From Hofstenia miamia (Eukaryota; Xenacoelomorpha; Acoela): a stretch of DNA of 64,000 nt. Below, in pieces: positions 45,795 to 58,469 of the stretch. Each line of letters begins with the position of its first letter. The first letter of the stretch is position 1. Location: positions 1 through 64,000 of the forward strand of contig SCFE01000027.1 of NCBI GenBank assembly GCA_004352715.1. Direction: 5' to 3'. The notes below the pieces were generated by a model. It ran no database searches, was not told the origin of the DNA, and saw only the letters and a program-made list of their open reading frames with translations. The translations under genes and the position numbers were made by a program.

Positions 45795-46957
45795 CAGGGT
45801 TGCATATGAAATTGGAATTTTCCATTCCATTCCAATTCCAGATTGTGGAAATGGAAATGGAAAGCATTCTATGATATAAAAATGTAATGGAAATTTATGG
45901 ACATGATATTTCAAAAAAGATACCTTCAACGCTATTATATATCTTCAAAACACCCTAAATATATACAAATATAAATATAATTTCTAAGAACAGTAGCAAA
46001 ATGCATTACAATTATTCAAATTAATCAGAATCATGCAAAGTAGATCCAATACAACAAAAAAATTTACTAATCTCAAATTACATTGATTAAATATTACACT
46101 GGTACAGCCAAAGCAAGTCTAACTTCCATACGTAAATTTGGAAAATGACTCCCCTGATTTCAGGTATTCTAAAGATTGAACTCATTTTTTTATTAATTCT
46201 GGTTCCAACCCTGCATATGCGCATGTAAATTTTTCAATATTAATGTCCCCGTAATTAATATAATCATCAAAAGTAAGCTTGTGATGCATTCGTGTTTACT
46301 GTATGAAAATTTCCATGTATCATTGCCATGCATATATAACTTAAAATCATTAAATTCAAAATTTTAGTCCGATTTTGTACAGAACTGGAACTGAATTTAA
46401 CGGAAATAATTACTAGATATGAAATTGAAATAGCCTAGGCTGAAGTCAGGATCAAAGCCATTACAAAATTTTATTATGTGTACCCTAGCTGTTTCAACGA
46501 AACCAATTATTGCACATGTCTGTACTAAATAGTAATTTTTCTTCACATTGTCAGCTTGACAAACTAGCAGGGTACTACGGCACGACATCATCCAATGGGA
46601 TTTTACTGGTTTCAGTCTCATGAGTATGGGACTAACATAGACTAAGACCAGAAATCTAAAACCTGGAGTCACAGATTAGGATTACACAAAGCTACTCATT
46701 ATCATTCCCCTTTTCATCACAATAGAAGTTATGCTGTGGTTCCAATGAAACTATAGGACCAGAAAATTTTATGGGATTGAAATGGTTCTAAATCCAATTG
46801 GACTGAATGGGACTAACACCAGAAAAATTGTGATCATGCAGAACACTAATATTAGTTCTAATAGTTATAAAACGGTGTGGAATTTTATGGAAAATACGAA
46901 ATGTTTCTAAAATAGTTATAGAAATGGAAGAGAATAGCATTTCCATATGCAAGCCTG
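45795..46957. mobile_element. hAT-like non-autonomous element (1163 bp) with near-perfect TSD
   Basis: The left end CAGGGTTGCATATGAAATTG and the reverse complement of the right end CAGGCTTGCATATGGAAATG form the inverted repeat. The flanks AACATTAT (45787-45794) and AATATTAT (46958-46965) match at 7 of 8. Subterminal repeats are GGAAAT/TTCCAT/CCATTCC at both ends. Internal sequences at 46201-46213 (GGTTCCAACCCTG) and 46730-46847 (GGTTCCA, GGACC, ending CAGAACACTA) look like ends of another family nested inside. There is no recognised transposase. Confidence 0.85.
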
Positions 46958-46965
46958 AATATTAT

Positions 46966-49900
46966 AATTTAGCTTTTGAACTTTTTTCTATAAATATTTT
47001 GACAGAACAATTAAACTTTGTATGTTAGATAATTGCCTTATATTGAAAATGTCTAAGAACATATTAAGGCACAAAAAAGCAGCACAGTTTTCATTGCAAA
47101 AAACTCATCTACTAAAATATCTAAATCTATTAAGAGATTAATCAGTTAATCCTTGTAGCTCGAATTAAATTAATATTTTGGCAGTGGCTAACGGCAAATA
47201 GTGATAAATTGCAATGCTGAGATGGTGAATTATGGATATCAAAATAGCAATCTTTTGAAATCAACTCTTATGTAACCAAGACGCGCCGCGTTAACTCAAT
47301 AACAGTAAATTTAGCCATTTAGAAGAAAGTGTTCCCTAAATTAACAGTAATTATATTTAAGTTGTGCTATTCCATACTATTAGAAGAACATCATATTTCA
47401 GTTAAACTTTCACCAAAACTTGCGCTTGATTGGAGCAATGCATAGCACTAAATGCCAACTTGTCTTGAATAATTACCATCTTGCTTCGTGATAATTAATA
47501 ACGGTATTTAAATTGAATAGTCGTTGAAAGTAATTCACAGTTATTATAGGCATCCAAGCTTATCCAATCAGTGCATACCAGCTATTTTAGGATTTAATTA
47601 GTATGAATTTTTACAAAATAATATGCAGCTAAAAATACAAGAAGCTTAGCTGCGTCTTCACATACTATTTAATAGTAGAAATGATGATAACAAGCGTGAA
47701 ATATTACAATTTTAAGAGAAAGTAAAGAAAGAGAGTACAATTATAGCGATACTAAATGTATATGTGATCATCGCACATATATGTTTGTAATTTTCGAAGA
47801 ACTTTTATATCAGAGACATATATGAGACAAAATTTTGGCCTATCTCCAGTAACTACCACTAGACACAGCTCGGATCATTTTAATTAGTGCGATTCAGTAT
47901 ATTTTTTTATCACAATTGTCAAAAACTTCTTTAATTTTTTGGCTTGCTTCACCAAAGCTGAGTTTGTTAGAAACTTACTTTGAATTTTAGAAAGTTATTT
48001 CATTCTGATGGGAATTTCAATTTGCTAATAATATTTTTCAAAAAAATGTTTATATATGATACAGTATTTACGGCATTTGGGTTCATTTGCTTATACTACT
48101 TGGCAATAGTATTTTTTTGCAATGTCAGCAAATTTTTCCAAGCTCGACCTAGATCTCGCTCAAGTACGGCTCTAAACTGCCCTGCCTATGTCAGGGCCAA
48201 CCTTAGCTTGCGTGGAGCACAGGGCAAAATATACATATAAATAGACTTATAAAGAAATGATAACAACATCCCTGTTATTATAATGTGGATTTCGCATCTT
48301 ACTTGTTGGGAAATTATATAACTTCGAAAAATATATCTATAATTATATAGTTCATTGTATATAATTGCATCCCAGCAGTTTAAGATATTGATTCTAAATA
48401 AGTAATTTCATTAAGTGCATACATTGCAATTTGAGGATATTACAAACATATTCAGCATTTTGAAGAGAATTATCGCCGATTTTAAAAAATATATTAATCC
48501 TTTAGTATTTTAAAGTATCTTTAGGACACTTTAAACAAAATTAAGTGTTTGTAGAACATTATTGAACCAAGGTTTCTTTTAGTCACTCCTTAGAGCAAAT
48601 CAGGTTTTGAAATTAAAGATAATGATTGTTTCAAGAACTTTATAATATAAACATGAGAAATTTTGGAACTTTACGTATTTTGTTATCAGTTCATTGGCTT
48701 TGTTGTATGTATGCACTAAACGGTCTGAATTTCATAGTCAAATTTTACTACGTCCTGTCCTTTAATATTTTTAATTACTATCAATAACGAAATAATAGAA
48801 GTTTGCTTGTTGTCACTGCATATAATAATACAATTACTATTATTATTGTTTTTAATAATATAATGAAATATATTATAATGTGGAAATTAATATAATATTA
48901 AAAATATAATACAAAATGATATAATTATAATTGCGATATATATACAGTTGCGTATCTTTTGTCAACTAATCAAATCTTAGAAAAGAGCCTTATTTATTTG
49001 TAAATCATAGTGTGCAACTAGCAATATAATCTTTGAATTGATATTTTGAATAATTTAATTTGAATTTTCTCAAGTTTACAAATAGCTTTTTTGTAATAAT
49101 TGTTTATCGTGGGCCCATAGCATTTGGCCCCCACCCCCTTAAAGTCGGTACTGGCCTATGTTCAACTCTGCTTTATATACCATACCTCCATACTAAGTAT
49201 AATTAAGTTGGCGTGAATATTCCGAAAGTAACAACAAAAATAGACACAATTGGTATATCCGGTATATTCTTTGGAAATTTTGAGCCCTTCCTGCGGTGTA
49301 CACTATTTTTGCACTTTTGGTAGAACAATAATGCAGTAAGTATATATTTGAGAATAGAGATCCTTTACAAAAATGTAATGACAAAGATGGAAAAAGGCAT
49401 TTGATTAGTATATACATTGTAGATAAAAATGACATTCTTACATAATACAATAAAACTATATTTTAGCCAAATTTTAAGGTTCATATTAACAAGTCTTAGT
49501 TCAAAGTTCTTAGAATATTTTTGAAACTAATTTTCTTTAAATATTTCTGCTTTTCTTATTAAAATTTGCTCTTTTACTGACAGAAAGAACCCAAAGTAAC
49601 TTTTAAGTTTACATTAGTGAAGTCTAAATGTTCCAGTACATTAAGCATATATCCATATTTCATTTAATAGCTTTTCCTAATACGCATGTAATCAAATCCT
49701 GCTTAGGACAGATTGGTATCATTTTACCTTAGTTAAGAGTTTCACATTGTACATTATATACTCGAGAGATATTAAATTTATCTAGAAAGATGTTTTGTAT
49801 TTACACAGTGATGACAAATTCAATTATGTGCATGATGGCTCTTTTTTCAAATCAAACAAACAGCATTCTATTCAAATTATTCCGATATCTACACTCTTGG

Positions 49901-50759
49901 GCCCGATAATTTTGAACTTGTGTATCATTTGTAAATCATTAAACACATATTGCAACATGCTTTAAACTTTTTATGCTTTCCTTGGAAAATTGCGATTACC
50001 CAATCTGCAAGACAGCGTACCTTTCAAAATTAAATATGATGTACCAATCTCCATCATCTTAATGACTCTCAATTTTTAAGCGATTCTTAAGTTCAATACT
50101 ATGAGAAGTATTGTTAAATGATCATACAATAATACTTGGGATTGTTAGTGAGCAAATTGCTAAGAATTTAGTAAATGTAATTGCTTTCATTGGAATAAAT
50201 AAAAACGTAAATTTGAGCAAATCATTTTAGTATTTTGGGATGTTACACAAAATATCTGAAGAAGAGAATTTATGACATAATTAAAAATTAGTAATTTTAT
50301 TAGAAATTTGTCCAAATGCTTGCCATTTGAATGGACAATTAAATGTATTTAGGAAAGGAACATGAATAATTGATTTTGAATGCCAAAATCTAAATATATA
50401 ATCAAAATGTCACAATCTGTTGTCATTCTAGTAATAAGTTTCAATTTCAAAAAATATAAAATTTTTCAGAAGTAAAATCTATATGCTTTTAAAAACTTTT
50501 AACGCGGGCGCTTTCCTTAGAAAAAATTTATTGACTTTTTTCTTGGTCTTATCAGAGTGCTCTATCATGATAGGCACTGGAAAGTAGCATAATTCACGGT
50601 TATATTCAATGTTAAAATATTATTGATTTCTTACTGGAAAACTTTGTCAATATAAACGAGCCACAATAAATATAGTTCAGATCATTTGGGGAATGTATTC
50701 GTATAAATTTATAAAACACATCAAGTTTGATTGCGCTTAGTGGTTTATTTCAAATGTGG

Positions 50760-50791
<32 letters not shown>

Positions 50792-51421
50792 AATTTATGT
50801 CAACGAATATTTACAGTTACGTAATGCAATCCAACCTTTTATTTTAATAGAACCCAACATGTTTGCAAAACATAAATGAAATACTTTGCTATAAGCCACG
50901 CTTTGAAAGTAGATTTTCCGACAATCACTAGAATTTAACTGAAAATTATTGCAACCCAAAAAGAGCAGAAGTATTCGCAAAGCTAATAAGAATGCTGGCT
51001 TTCCCATAAAACCTCAATTGAAACAGACATTTTTGCAATTGAAATATTTGGAGGCTCCTTTTAAAAGTACCATGTTTTGTATAGAGACTATAGCAAAAAA
51101 TCTACATTGGGAATATCCAATCCATGTGCACCTTTTGTCTACTTATGAAATGATTGGTTCGAAGTTTCCTAAATATTAATCTTATCACGTAGCTTTTCCT
51201 ATATATGCTAACTTCAAACTGCCTAGGAATTTATTAAATTTGCTATGGTTCTTTGAGAATATTGTAAATACGTCTATAATTACCTACTAATAAGGATATC
51301 CAAAACCTTACACCACTACAAAGACTGTCTCCTCTTTCACTTCCACATTTAATCTGCACCTTGAAACGAGACCGTCCAGAAACGCGTTGAGTATGGCNAC
51401 TGTCTTTGTTCCTATTTTGAC

Positions 51422-51466
<45 letters not shown>

Positions 51467-52392
51467 AAGCAAAAGGCCTCCCATGATTAAACTAAGCAGA
51501 TTTTGTCAAATGAGAAAGCATCATGAAACTTTGCCTATAGAAAAATTCTAAAACTTTATAAAATCACGACGTTTTTCTACCTATTATTGAAAACAATGAT
51601 ATCATCAGGATCCAACAATGATCTAATGACATCATTTGGGATGGAAAAAAGGAAAGATAGTACTAGTAACATATAATGTTTCAAGTAAAAATACTTAGTG
51701 GAAAAGGTCTTATTAAGGGAGTTGAGTCAACCCAATTGTGAGTGAAACAGGCAAATAATAAGAATAAATAGTCAAAAGCCAAAATAATTGAAGTTGAATT
51801 GTCAATGTATGCTTTGGATTGAAATATTTAAGTTTTGTAAAAAAAATAAATTGCAGTATGAATTTGTGGAGAAAATTTTTATTCCTGCGTTGTGGTGTGA
51901 ATTTGCAGATATTTGTTGTGTGGGATTTGTGGTGTGAGTTGGTGGTTAAAAAATGTCACTCCACTTCAAGCCTGGAGATTATTTTAAGGGTTACAAATTG
52001 ATTTAGTTTTTTTTGTAAATAAGAGAAATACAATTGGTCTCGCATCATTTCATATAGTCATGAACTAATATAATGCAAACATTACGTTATGTCTCCATTA
52101 AATATTTCAGTTAGGCGTTTCTACGCCAAAGCTAGTCTAATTAATTTCTTGAAAGCTATGTGAAGAAACCCAAAATTACAAACCAAACTGCTATATTTAA
52201 ACAATTTCATTGTGATGAAATTTTGCGCTAATAAATGTACTGCAATATATTTATTGCAATATATAATATTTGCAATATATTGAAATATTTGTTTGTATTT
52301 GTTTTTTCACCTACTCATGAACAGAACATCAAGCATTGGAATAATTTGAAATTTTGTTCAAAATTGAATTTTCGATTAAAATTGTACTTCAT
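46966..52392. other. Long AT-rich stretch, no supported gene
   Basis: Microsatellites lie at 50763-50786 and 51422-51464. Positions 48147-48235 (CTGCCCTGCCTATGTCAGGG, then GCACAGGGCAAA) and 49105-49166 (GGCCCCCACCCCC, ending TTCAACTCTG) are short GC-rich patches resembling isolated transposon ends. No coding region was recognised. Confidence 0.35.
51417..51470. repeat. (AT)n tract framed by TTGAC/GTCAA, next to single-N join
   Basis: TTGACTATATATA begins and TATATAGTCAA ends the tract, making an extended palindrome. A single N at 51398 lies 19 bp upstream. Confidence 0.8.
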
Positions 52393-52605
52393 GTATAGAA
52401 ATAGTTTATATGACAATGTTCTACATAACAAAGCTTAAGGGGGCAAGACTTGAGATTTGCAATTTATTGACACCACAACCTCTGAATTTGTGTAAGTCAC
52501 ACTTCAATAGGTTTAGTATTTACACAAAAAAGCAGCTCTCATGAGCTCTGGATTTCCTAAAAATGGTGAGAATTTAAATTTTCAACATTAAATTCGCTCA
52601 CATTC
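52393..52605 (+). repeat. Dispersed repeat, copy 2 (partner at 29277)
   Basis: See the entry at 29277. Here the sequence continues to the left without a hAT end (CTTCATGTATAGAAATAG), so it acts as an uninterrupted relative of the 29277 junction. Confidence 0.8.
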
Positions 52606-52916
52606 CACAGTAGTGGCGCCATATCTCAGGATTTGCAAGTTTCATAATAGGTTTGGAGGAAATGGCTTGAAATTCTGGTTAAAACAGTTTTTTCTTTATG
52701 AAGAAAATGAAAAATTTATGATTAAAGCTGCGATTTGATTCAAAAATATTAGCTCAAAAATTTATTGGAGCAATAATTTAGTTGTTAAATACTGTAAGTA
52801 CATTATTAGTTGCATATACATATTGTATACAACATTTTATAGTATATTTGTTATATATAAAGGACATCTTGCCCAAATAATAGAAACTCATCCACTTCAA
52901 CTCTATGCTGTTTCTA

Positions 52917-52917
<1 letters not shown>

Positions 52918-52950
<33 letters not shown>
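52918..52950. repeat. (AT)n microsatellite
   Basis: About 15 AT units. Confidence 0.95.
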
Positions 52951-52951
<1 letters not shown>

Positions 52952-52989
52952 AATGAATACAATTGTATCAATAGATAGCATAATAAGCC

Positions 52990-53930
52990 TACGAACATTA
53001 CAAAATTGATTCTTCAGTGTTCAAACAGCTCATAATTTTTAGATACACATTTTGAAATGCGCTCGCGAAAGTTCCTTCGCGATTTCCTCTGACCCTCCAG
53101 GGGGATAGCCTGCATTTCTTTTTTGAAAGATCTTCTTTATTCTCTTTGTGTTGTTGTAAGCAAAGCCAAGCGGATACCCTCTTGCCGGCCAATCTACATG
53201 TCCTCGCCTGCCAATCTACGGACGACTTAACTCAGCATTAAGAATCGCGCGAGACTAATGCGGTGGAGCATCAAATACTAATGTTGAAGTATAGAATCAC
53301 TTTTTCGCTAAGAAGTTTACAGTACCATTACCAATTCACTGCAGTGTCTCGCATATTGAGCAGAAGCAGTCCATCATAGCCGATGCAAGCCCAAACAGTT
53401 ATTGTAGGTGTCTTGCTGGGATTTCCAATTACCATAATGGGAATCTCGTTTGTCTATTAATGAGCATTGTGTTTGTTTACATTTCCACATAAAGAGAAAA
53501 CACTCATCAGAAAATGCAAGTTTATGTAGAAAGGACGTATCTGCATCGAATAATTCTTGCATTTCTTGGCAGAATTGAAAACGACGATCAGAGTCACCAT
53601 CGCATAAAAACTGGTTTTAAATGGGCTTGTACGGATGAAAATGATCATTCTTGAGAATTCTATGCACTGTAGACAGTGAAATTTGCATTTCTGAAGTAAT
53701 AGCAAGTGTAGAGTTCGTGGAGACTCAGTATCTACTGTGATCACATGAGTCCTTTGGGGATCACCAGATGCAGTTATAGGGCATCCGCTTCTTGAACAAT
53801 CACATGCCAAACTTCCTGTCTCTATTAGTTTATTCTTCGAATAGAGAATCGTTCTCCGACAAGGAGATTTCCTGTCAAATTTTTCAGTGGTGGGGCTCCC
53901 ATCGCTCACTCCTAGTAAACGCTAAAGCTC
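52990..53930 (-). pseudogene. Mariner-superfamily transposase, near full length, broken
   Basis: Read 5' to 3' on the minus strand in shifting frames: ILYSKNKLIETGSLACDCSR (helix-turn-helix linker); the HITVDTESPRT region; QELFDADTSFLHKLAFSDEC (first catalytic block, FSDE); NVNKHNAH; TPTITVWACIGYDGLLLL (W-A-x-I-x-x-D/x-G); and RRGHVDWPARGYPLGFAY in place of WPARSPDLTPxDF. The order equals that of the widespread arthropod mariner-like transposases of about 330-350 residues. Several frameshifts and two stops after NKHNAH inactivate it. The third catalytic Asp is not visible. It directly adjoins the LINE 3' end. The 5' and 3' limits are approximate and no terminal repeats were identified. Confidence 0.85.
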
Positions 53931-54014
53931 TGATGGCTCCGACCAGATCTGGCGCAGAAGCCCTTGTAAAAATTCGCCACAAATTCCAAAGGGTTGGATG
54001 CAGGTTTAGCCCCA

Positions 54015-56940
54015 TCAACGCCCTTGATTGACAGCAGAAGCCTTTGATCTTCCTACTTTGCCAGTCTCTACATGCCGTAAATACCAACCTTTACTCTTGT
54101 ACGACTTGTAACAGCCATCCGCTATACACTTCCAGCTATTAGCATCCGCTTCCCTATTGGAGATCTGCGTATGGTCATTTCTGACATGAAAACATTTCTG
54201 CTTTGAAAACACGCTCGCACTCTGCGCACAGTAAGTGTCTGGTGCTGGCATGTGTAAGCCTTGGCACTATTGGATCAGTTCCGTGTCACCGTTGATCAGA
54301 CCTGCAAGTTTGTGAATTGCTCCACCACCTTTATTATCCCTAAAGCATGATGTATTTTACGTGGAAAATATCTGAGATTCCCCCCCACCCCAGAGTAACG
54401 TCCATTAACCACTGTACATCAAATATCAACTGCTTTCCCCAGCACTGACTTCTGCACGCACTAACGATGTGGCCATTACCTTCAGGAACTATGGATACCT
54501 TAGTCATTGCTAACTCAAGGGGCTGATCACTAGTTATGCTTTCACTGTGCGACATCATCCGGCCAACAAAAGTTAACCGCTTACGTACTACTATTGTGCG
54601 CACTTGTTGGAAAGGCATAAGTCCGGGAACTTTGTCCTTGGTTAACCTATCCCAGAGTGAGACACCACAGAATACCTTTTTACAGGTGTTCATGGAGGCC
54701 TCAAGCATCTCCAGTTCCCTAGAAGTTTCTGCCCATATCTCACATGCATAGGTCAGAGTGAGTACATAACACCTCGTAAGAGAAAGTAAAAGAGTGCTTT
54801 GCCAAATCCGTTCTAAAGTGCTACTCGCCAATATCTCAAGATCTTGCCAACAGCACCATTGCACCGATTTCTTGCTTCAGAAAGGGCTGTCCCAGCAGTG
54901 CCGATCATCGAGCCTAAGTACTTAACCTCTGATAGGAAGTCATTGTTCTTTCAGAAGTTCTTTCCGATGCTCTTGATAACCACATGCACTTGGTCTTTGG
55001 TACAAAGATATTAATACCTAGTGGCTCTAGAACTGTAACTAGACCCTCTAGATAGCTCTGTATTTGTTCCTTGGCCCTGCTGAAAACAAAGAGATTATTC
55101 GCATATTCAATATGCTTAAGTTCCACTTCCTCTTTTCAAAGACAGAGTTAAAAACAATTACTTTGGGGGTTCTTTGGAGTCCCTCACTGATCAGATAATG
55201 GAAAAGCTTCACGCTCAAGCCTAAACCTTCCCTCTAGATATTCCCCTCGAATGTGTACAACCGGTGAATCATGCAAAGATCAAAGGCCTTTTGAAGGTCA
55301 ATGAAACACGCAAGGTTTTCCTTCCGTAATCTAACAGCCTCCTGGGCTTACCTCAGCACATGAATAGCCTGCACAGTAGACTTGCCTGATCTGAAACCAA
55401 ATTGAGTTCGTGGGAGCGTATGTTTATTACCCAGCAATTGCTTCAGCCTCCTATACAGAATATTTGCAAAGATCTTTCCTCCAACATCCAATAAGAAAAT
55501 AGTGCAGTAATTATTACAGTCAGACCTAGAACCCTTTTTGTGCAAGAAGATAACTTCTGCATCACACCATTCCCTTGGACATCTCTCCGTACTAAATACT
55601 TGTGCAAAGTCGTCTGTAAGGCGTTCGATAAGCGCACTGCCCCCATACCTGAAAATTTCCTCTGAAGTCCGTTGCGACCTGGTTGCTTTGTTCGGTTTTA
55701 ACGAATTTATGGCCGTTTGAACCTCTGTGAAGCTTGGTTGGCAGTTCATCCCCAGGACTTCAGGGGCGGATAGATCCAGCTTATCAATGAATGCCTATGT
55801 ATCTTCATCCTTAGCAGACTCCTTAAACACTTGGAGGAAGGCTTAATTAACTGTATTGGTTTAGATCTGGCTTTATTGTTAGGCAGCCCATCATGTTTCA
55901 CTCTCACAATCTCTTGAGTACACCTCTTGATGCCGCCCCAGTCGCCGCCATCTCAGGCTTCATCAATGGTATCCGATGCTTCCGTAAGGATGGCCAGTTT
56001 ACGCCGCGTGATGCAGTTTTTCACTGCCCTTGTTACTATGAAATAATTCCCTTGACTGATTGTGTCTTTACAACTTAAGAACGCACTTTTCATTGCACAC
56101 ATGTGTTCAACCAATACCTTAACTTCCTCGCACTCGTAGACTGGGTATACTTTCGGAGCTTGGTAATTTTTCGTGTACTGTGCATGCAATCGACCGTGTG
56201 TTCGTATCTCGGTTCCGCTTCTGACAAAAGTTTCCTAAGACTTGCTTCATGAGCATCCCTTACAAACCGGAATTGCAGGAGAGACCCCTGGGGTTTGTGC
56301 CCGTATGTTGTGAACTGTTCCCACTGCAACAATACTTAAGACGCTTACTGCGCCCTCTGCCCTTTCTGGTAAAAAAACAGGAGATCCATGATCATCATGT
56401 CATGGTCCGAGTCAAGATCTAAACGTCGCCAAGCTCTGACACCCTAATACTCTTCAGTATTTTGCTTGGAACTATAAATAGTCCAATAATTTGTCAATGG
56501 TGGGGTTACTGAAGAGGTCAACAGACTAAATCAATGGGTGAAACCAAGATCCGGGTCCGGACCATTCCTCTAGACGTGTAATTGGCCGGTTTGATCTTGA
56601 GAAACCTCTGCGACTCCTGGCACGAAAAGTTCTGATCTGTGTTGAGTCTAATAAGCAGAGTGAAGCCAAAGGCCTAACTTCAGTTGAGGAGGTTGCGTTT
56701 CTCGCGCTTTGGCCAACCAAGGCTACTAATGGTGGTAACTAAGAGAGCGCCTGCTGGCTACTATAAAGATCCGAAATTATATTGAAGTACGCGGGCGTAT
56801 TCACTGACTGCAAAGCATCTAGTGAATAAAAGTCTCCAGTTAAAAGGCATGTTGGATCATAACTACCTGTGACACAGCAAAGCTCTCTCACAGGAAGGCA
56901 CCGCAAACGCTGGCCTAGGCCTATCTCATAAGCCAAAGAC
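54015..56940 (-). pseudogene. LINE (non-LTR retrotransposon) ORF2: endonuclease, reverse transcriptase, C2H2 finger
   Basis: On the minus strand, from high to low coordinates: endonuclease remnants with LTGDF (about 56850) and DLDSDHDMMIMDL (about 56400), the SDH motif of APE-type endonucleases; a linker (FLSCKDTISQGNY); reverse transcriptase PSFTEVQTAINSLKPNKA, EIFRYGGSALIERL, EWCDAEVIFLHKKGSRSDCN, KIFANILYRRLKQLL, and TQFGFRSGKSTVQA (55348-55749); the active-site block IEYANNLFVFSRAKEQ (about 55110), where the family has (Y/F)ADD; the thumb/C-terminal part LTYACEIWAETSRELEMLE and RKRLTFVGRMM (54340-54864); and one C2H2-like finger CIADGCYKSYKSKGWYLRHV (54015-54251). Many stops and frameshifts, and YADD changed to YANN, make it inactive. 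Clade (CR1, RTE or R1-like) is not settled. The element may begin as far up as 57250. Confidence 0.9.
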
Positions 56941-57171
56941 AGAGAGTTTCATCTCTGTATGACTGCCCTATGCGACGCAACCTAATTGGTGCCAGTAGCT
57001 CTTGCTAACAGGGTTTCCACTGTGTCGCCGTCTGTCTCCACAACACTAAAACAGACAGGTTTTCCAACCGTTACGCCCGCATATTTACAAAGTACATACG
57101 GTGGCACCTTCTTTACCTTGGTTTTATCATTTGATGTAGGTCCGGGACTCCGAGCACCGACGCTCCCACTG

Positions 57172-57391
57172 AGTGTTAGCATTACGCAGGAACCACTGCG
57201 AGGAGGTACTCTTTTAAACGTTTTAGGCAAAGACCTTACGGTTCCCAATTTTTCAGTAAGCTTTCTTCACAAATGAAGCTTATAACCCAAACAGTTGCAA
57301 ACACTTTTTCCTCAAAGGAATACTCCATGATTCAATTGAATATAAATCTGAAACAATTCTTTCAGTTAATTGATTTTTCACTATTATCGGN

Positions 57392-57424
<33 letters not shown>

Positions 57425-58431
57425 TTTCAACGAAACTGCTTCAAACAAACATGGATTATACAAAATTCATTTTTTGCACGATTTCTTTAGTCGTCTTTTA
57501 CACCCATAAAATTATTGCTTAAAATTGCTGTTTATGTCACGCTCACTAATGGATAGGAGTCTTGTTTCACATAAATATTTAAGCACACTCGGCTGTTGGC
57601 ATGCAATTTTTAAATGGCGTAACTGGATAGAAATTTACCATAAGCAGAGTTTTATGTTGTACTTTTCATACACATTTTAATGATAAATTTCGTATACACG
57701 CACATGATTAAAAATAGTACAAATATTTAAATTTTACCTTGTATTCATCTATATAAAATAATATAATGCAAAGTGCATATAATTTTCAAATTAATTGTGT
57801 TGTATTTGAAGAAATATTAAACTGTTTTTTACAATTTCCGTTGCAAATTTATAATTGAAGCGCAATAAATGGTATTTTTAACAAAAATGGTCATTTTTTA
57901 TGTAGGTAGGTAGGTTGTAAATCCAAGCATGATCAAAACATAAAAATCACCGTAAAGAAGTTCAGCACCTTACCACATCTATACTCAGAAAATGTGAATT
58001 TACGTATTGAATAAATGACATTCAGAAACATGTAATATATAGCAAATGTTATATCTAGATTTTTCAAGCATTCTATATATGAGGTTAAACAAGGTCATGC
58101 ATNAGTGTTAGCATTACGCAGGAACCACTGCGAGGAGGTACTCTTTTAAACGTTTTAGGCAAAGACCTTACGGTTCCCAATTTTTCAGTAAGCTTTCTTC
58201 ACAAATGAAGCTTATAACCCAAACAGTTGCAAACACTTTTTCCTCAAAGGAATACTCCATGATTCAATTGAATATAAATCTGAAACAATTCTTTCAGTTA
58301 ATTGATTTTTCACTATTATCGGAAACACGTGCATTTATGTACAATAAGTTTTCTGCGAACAATAAATGAAAAAACCAAATTGAATGACTGCATAAAATCA
58401 CAGATACGAATAGTATGAAAATCCGCAAGGC

Positions 58432-58469
<38 letters not shown>

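Noticed and set aside
56986-57276. 96-codon plus-strand frame over the LINE 5' region
   Set aside because: The LINE reads on the minus strand. This frame is most likely its antisense shadow, and part of it is repeated only through the false duplication.
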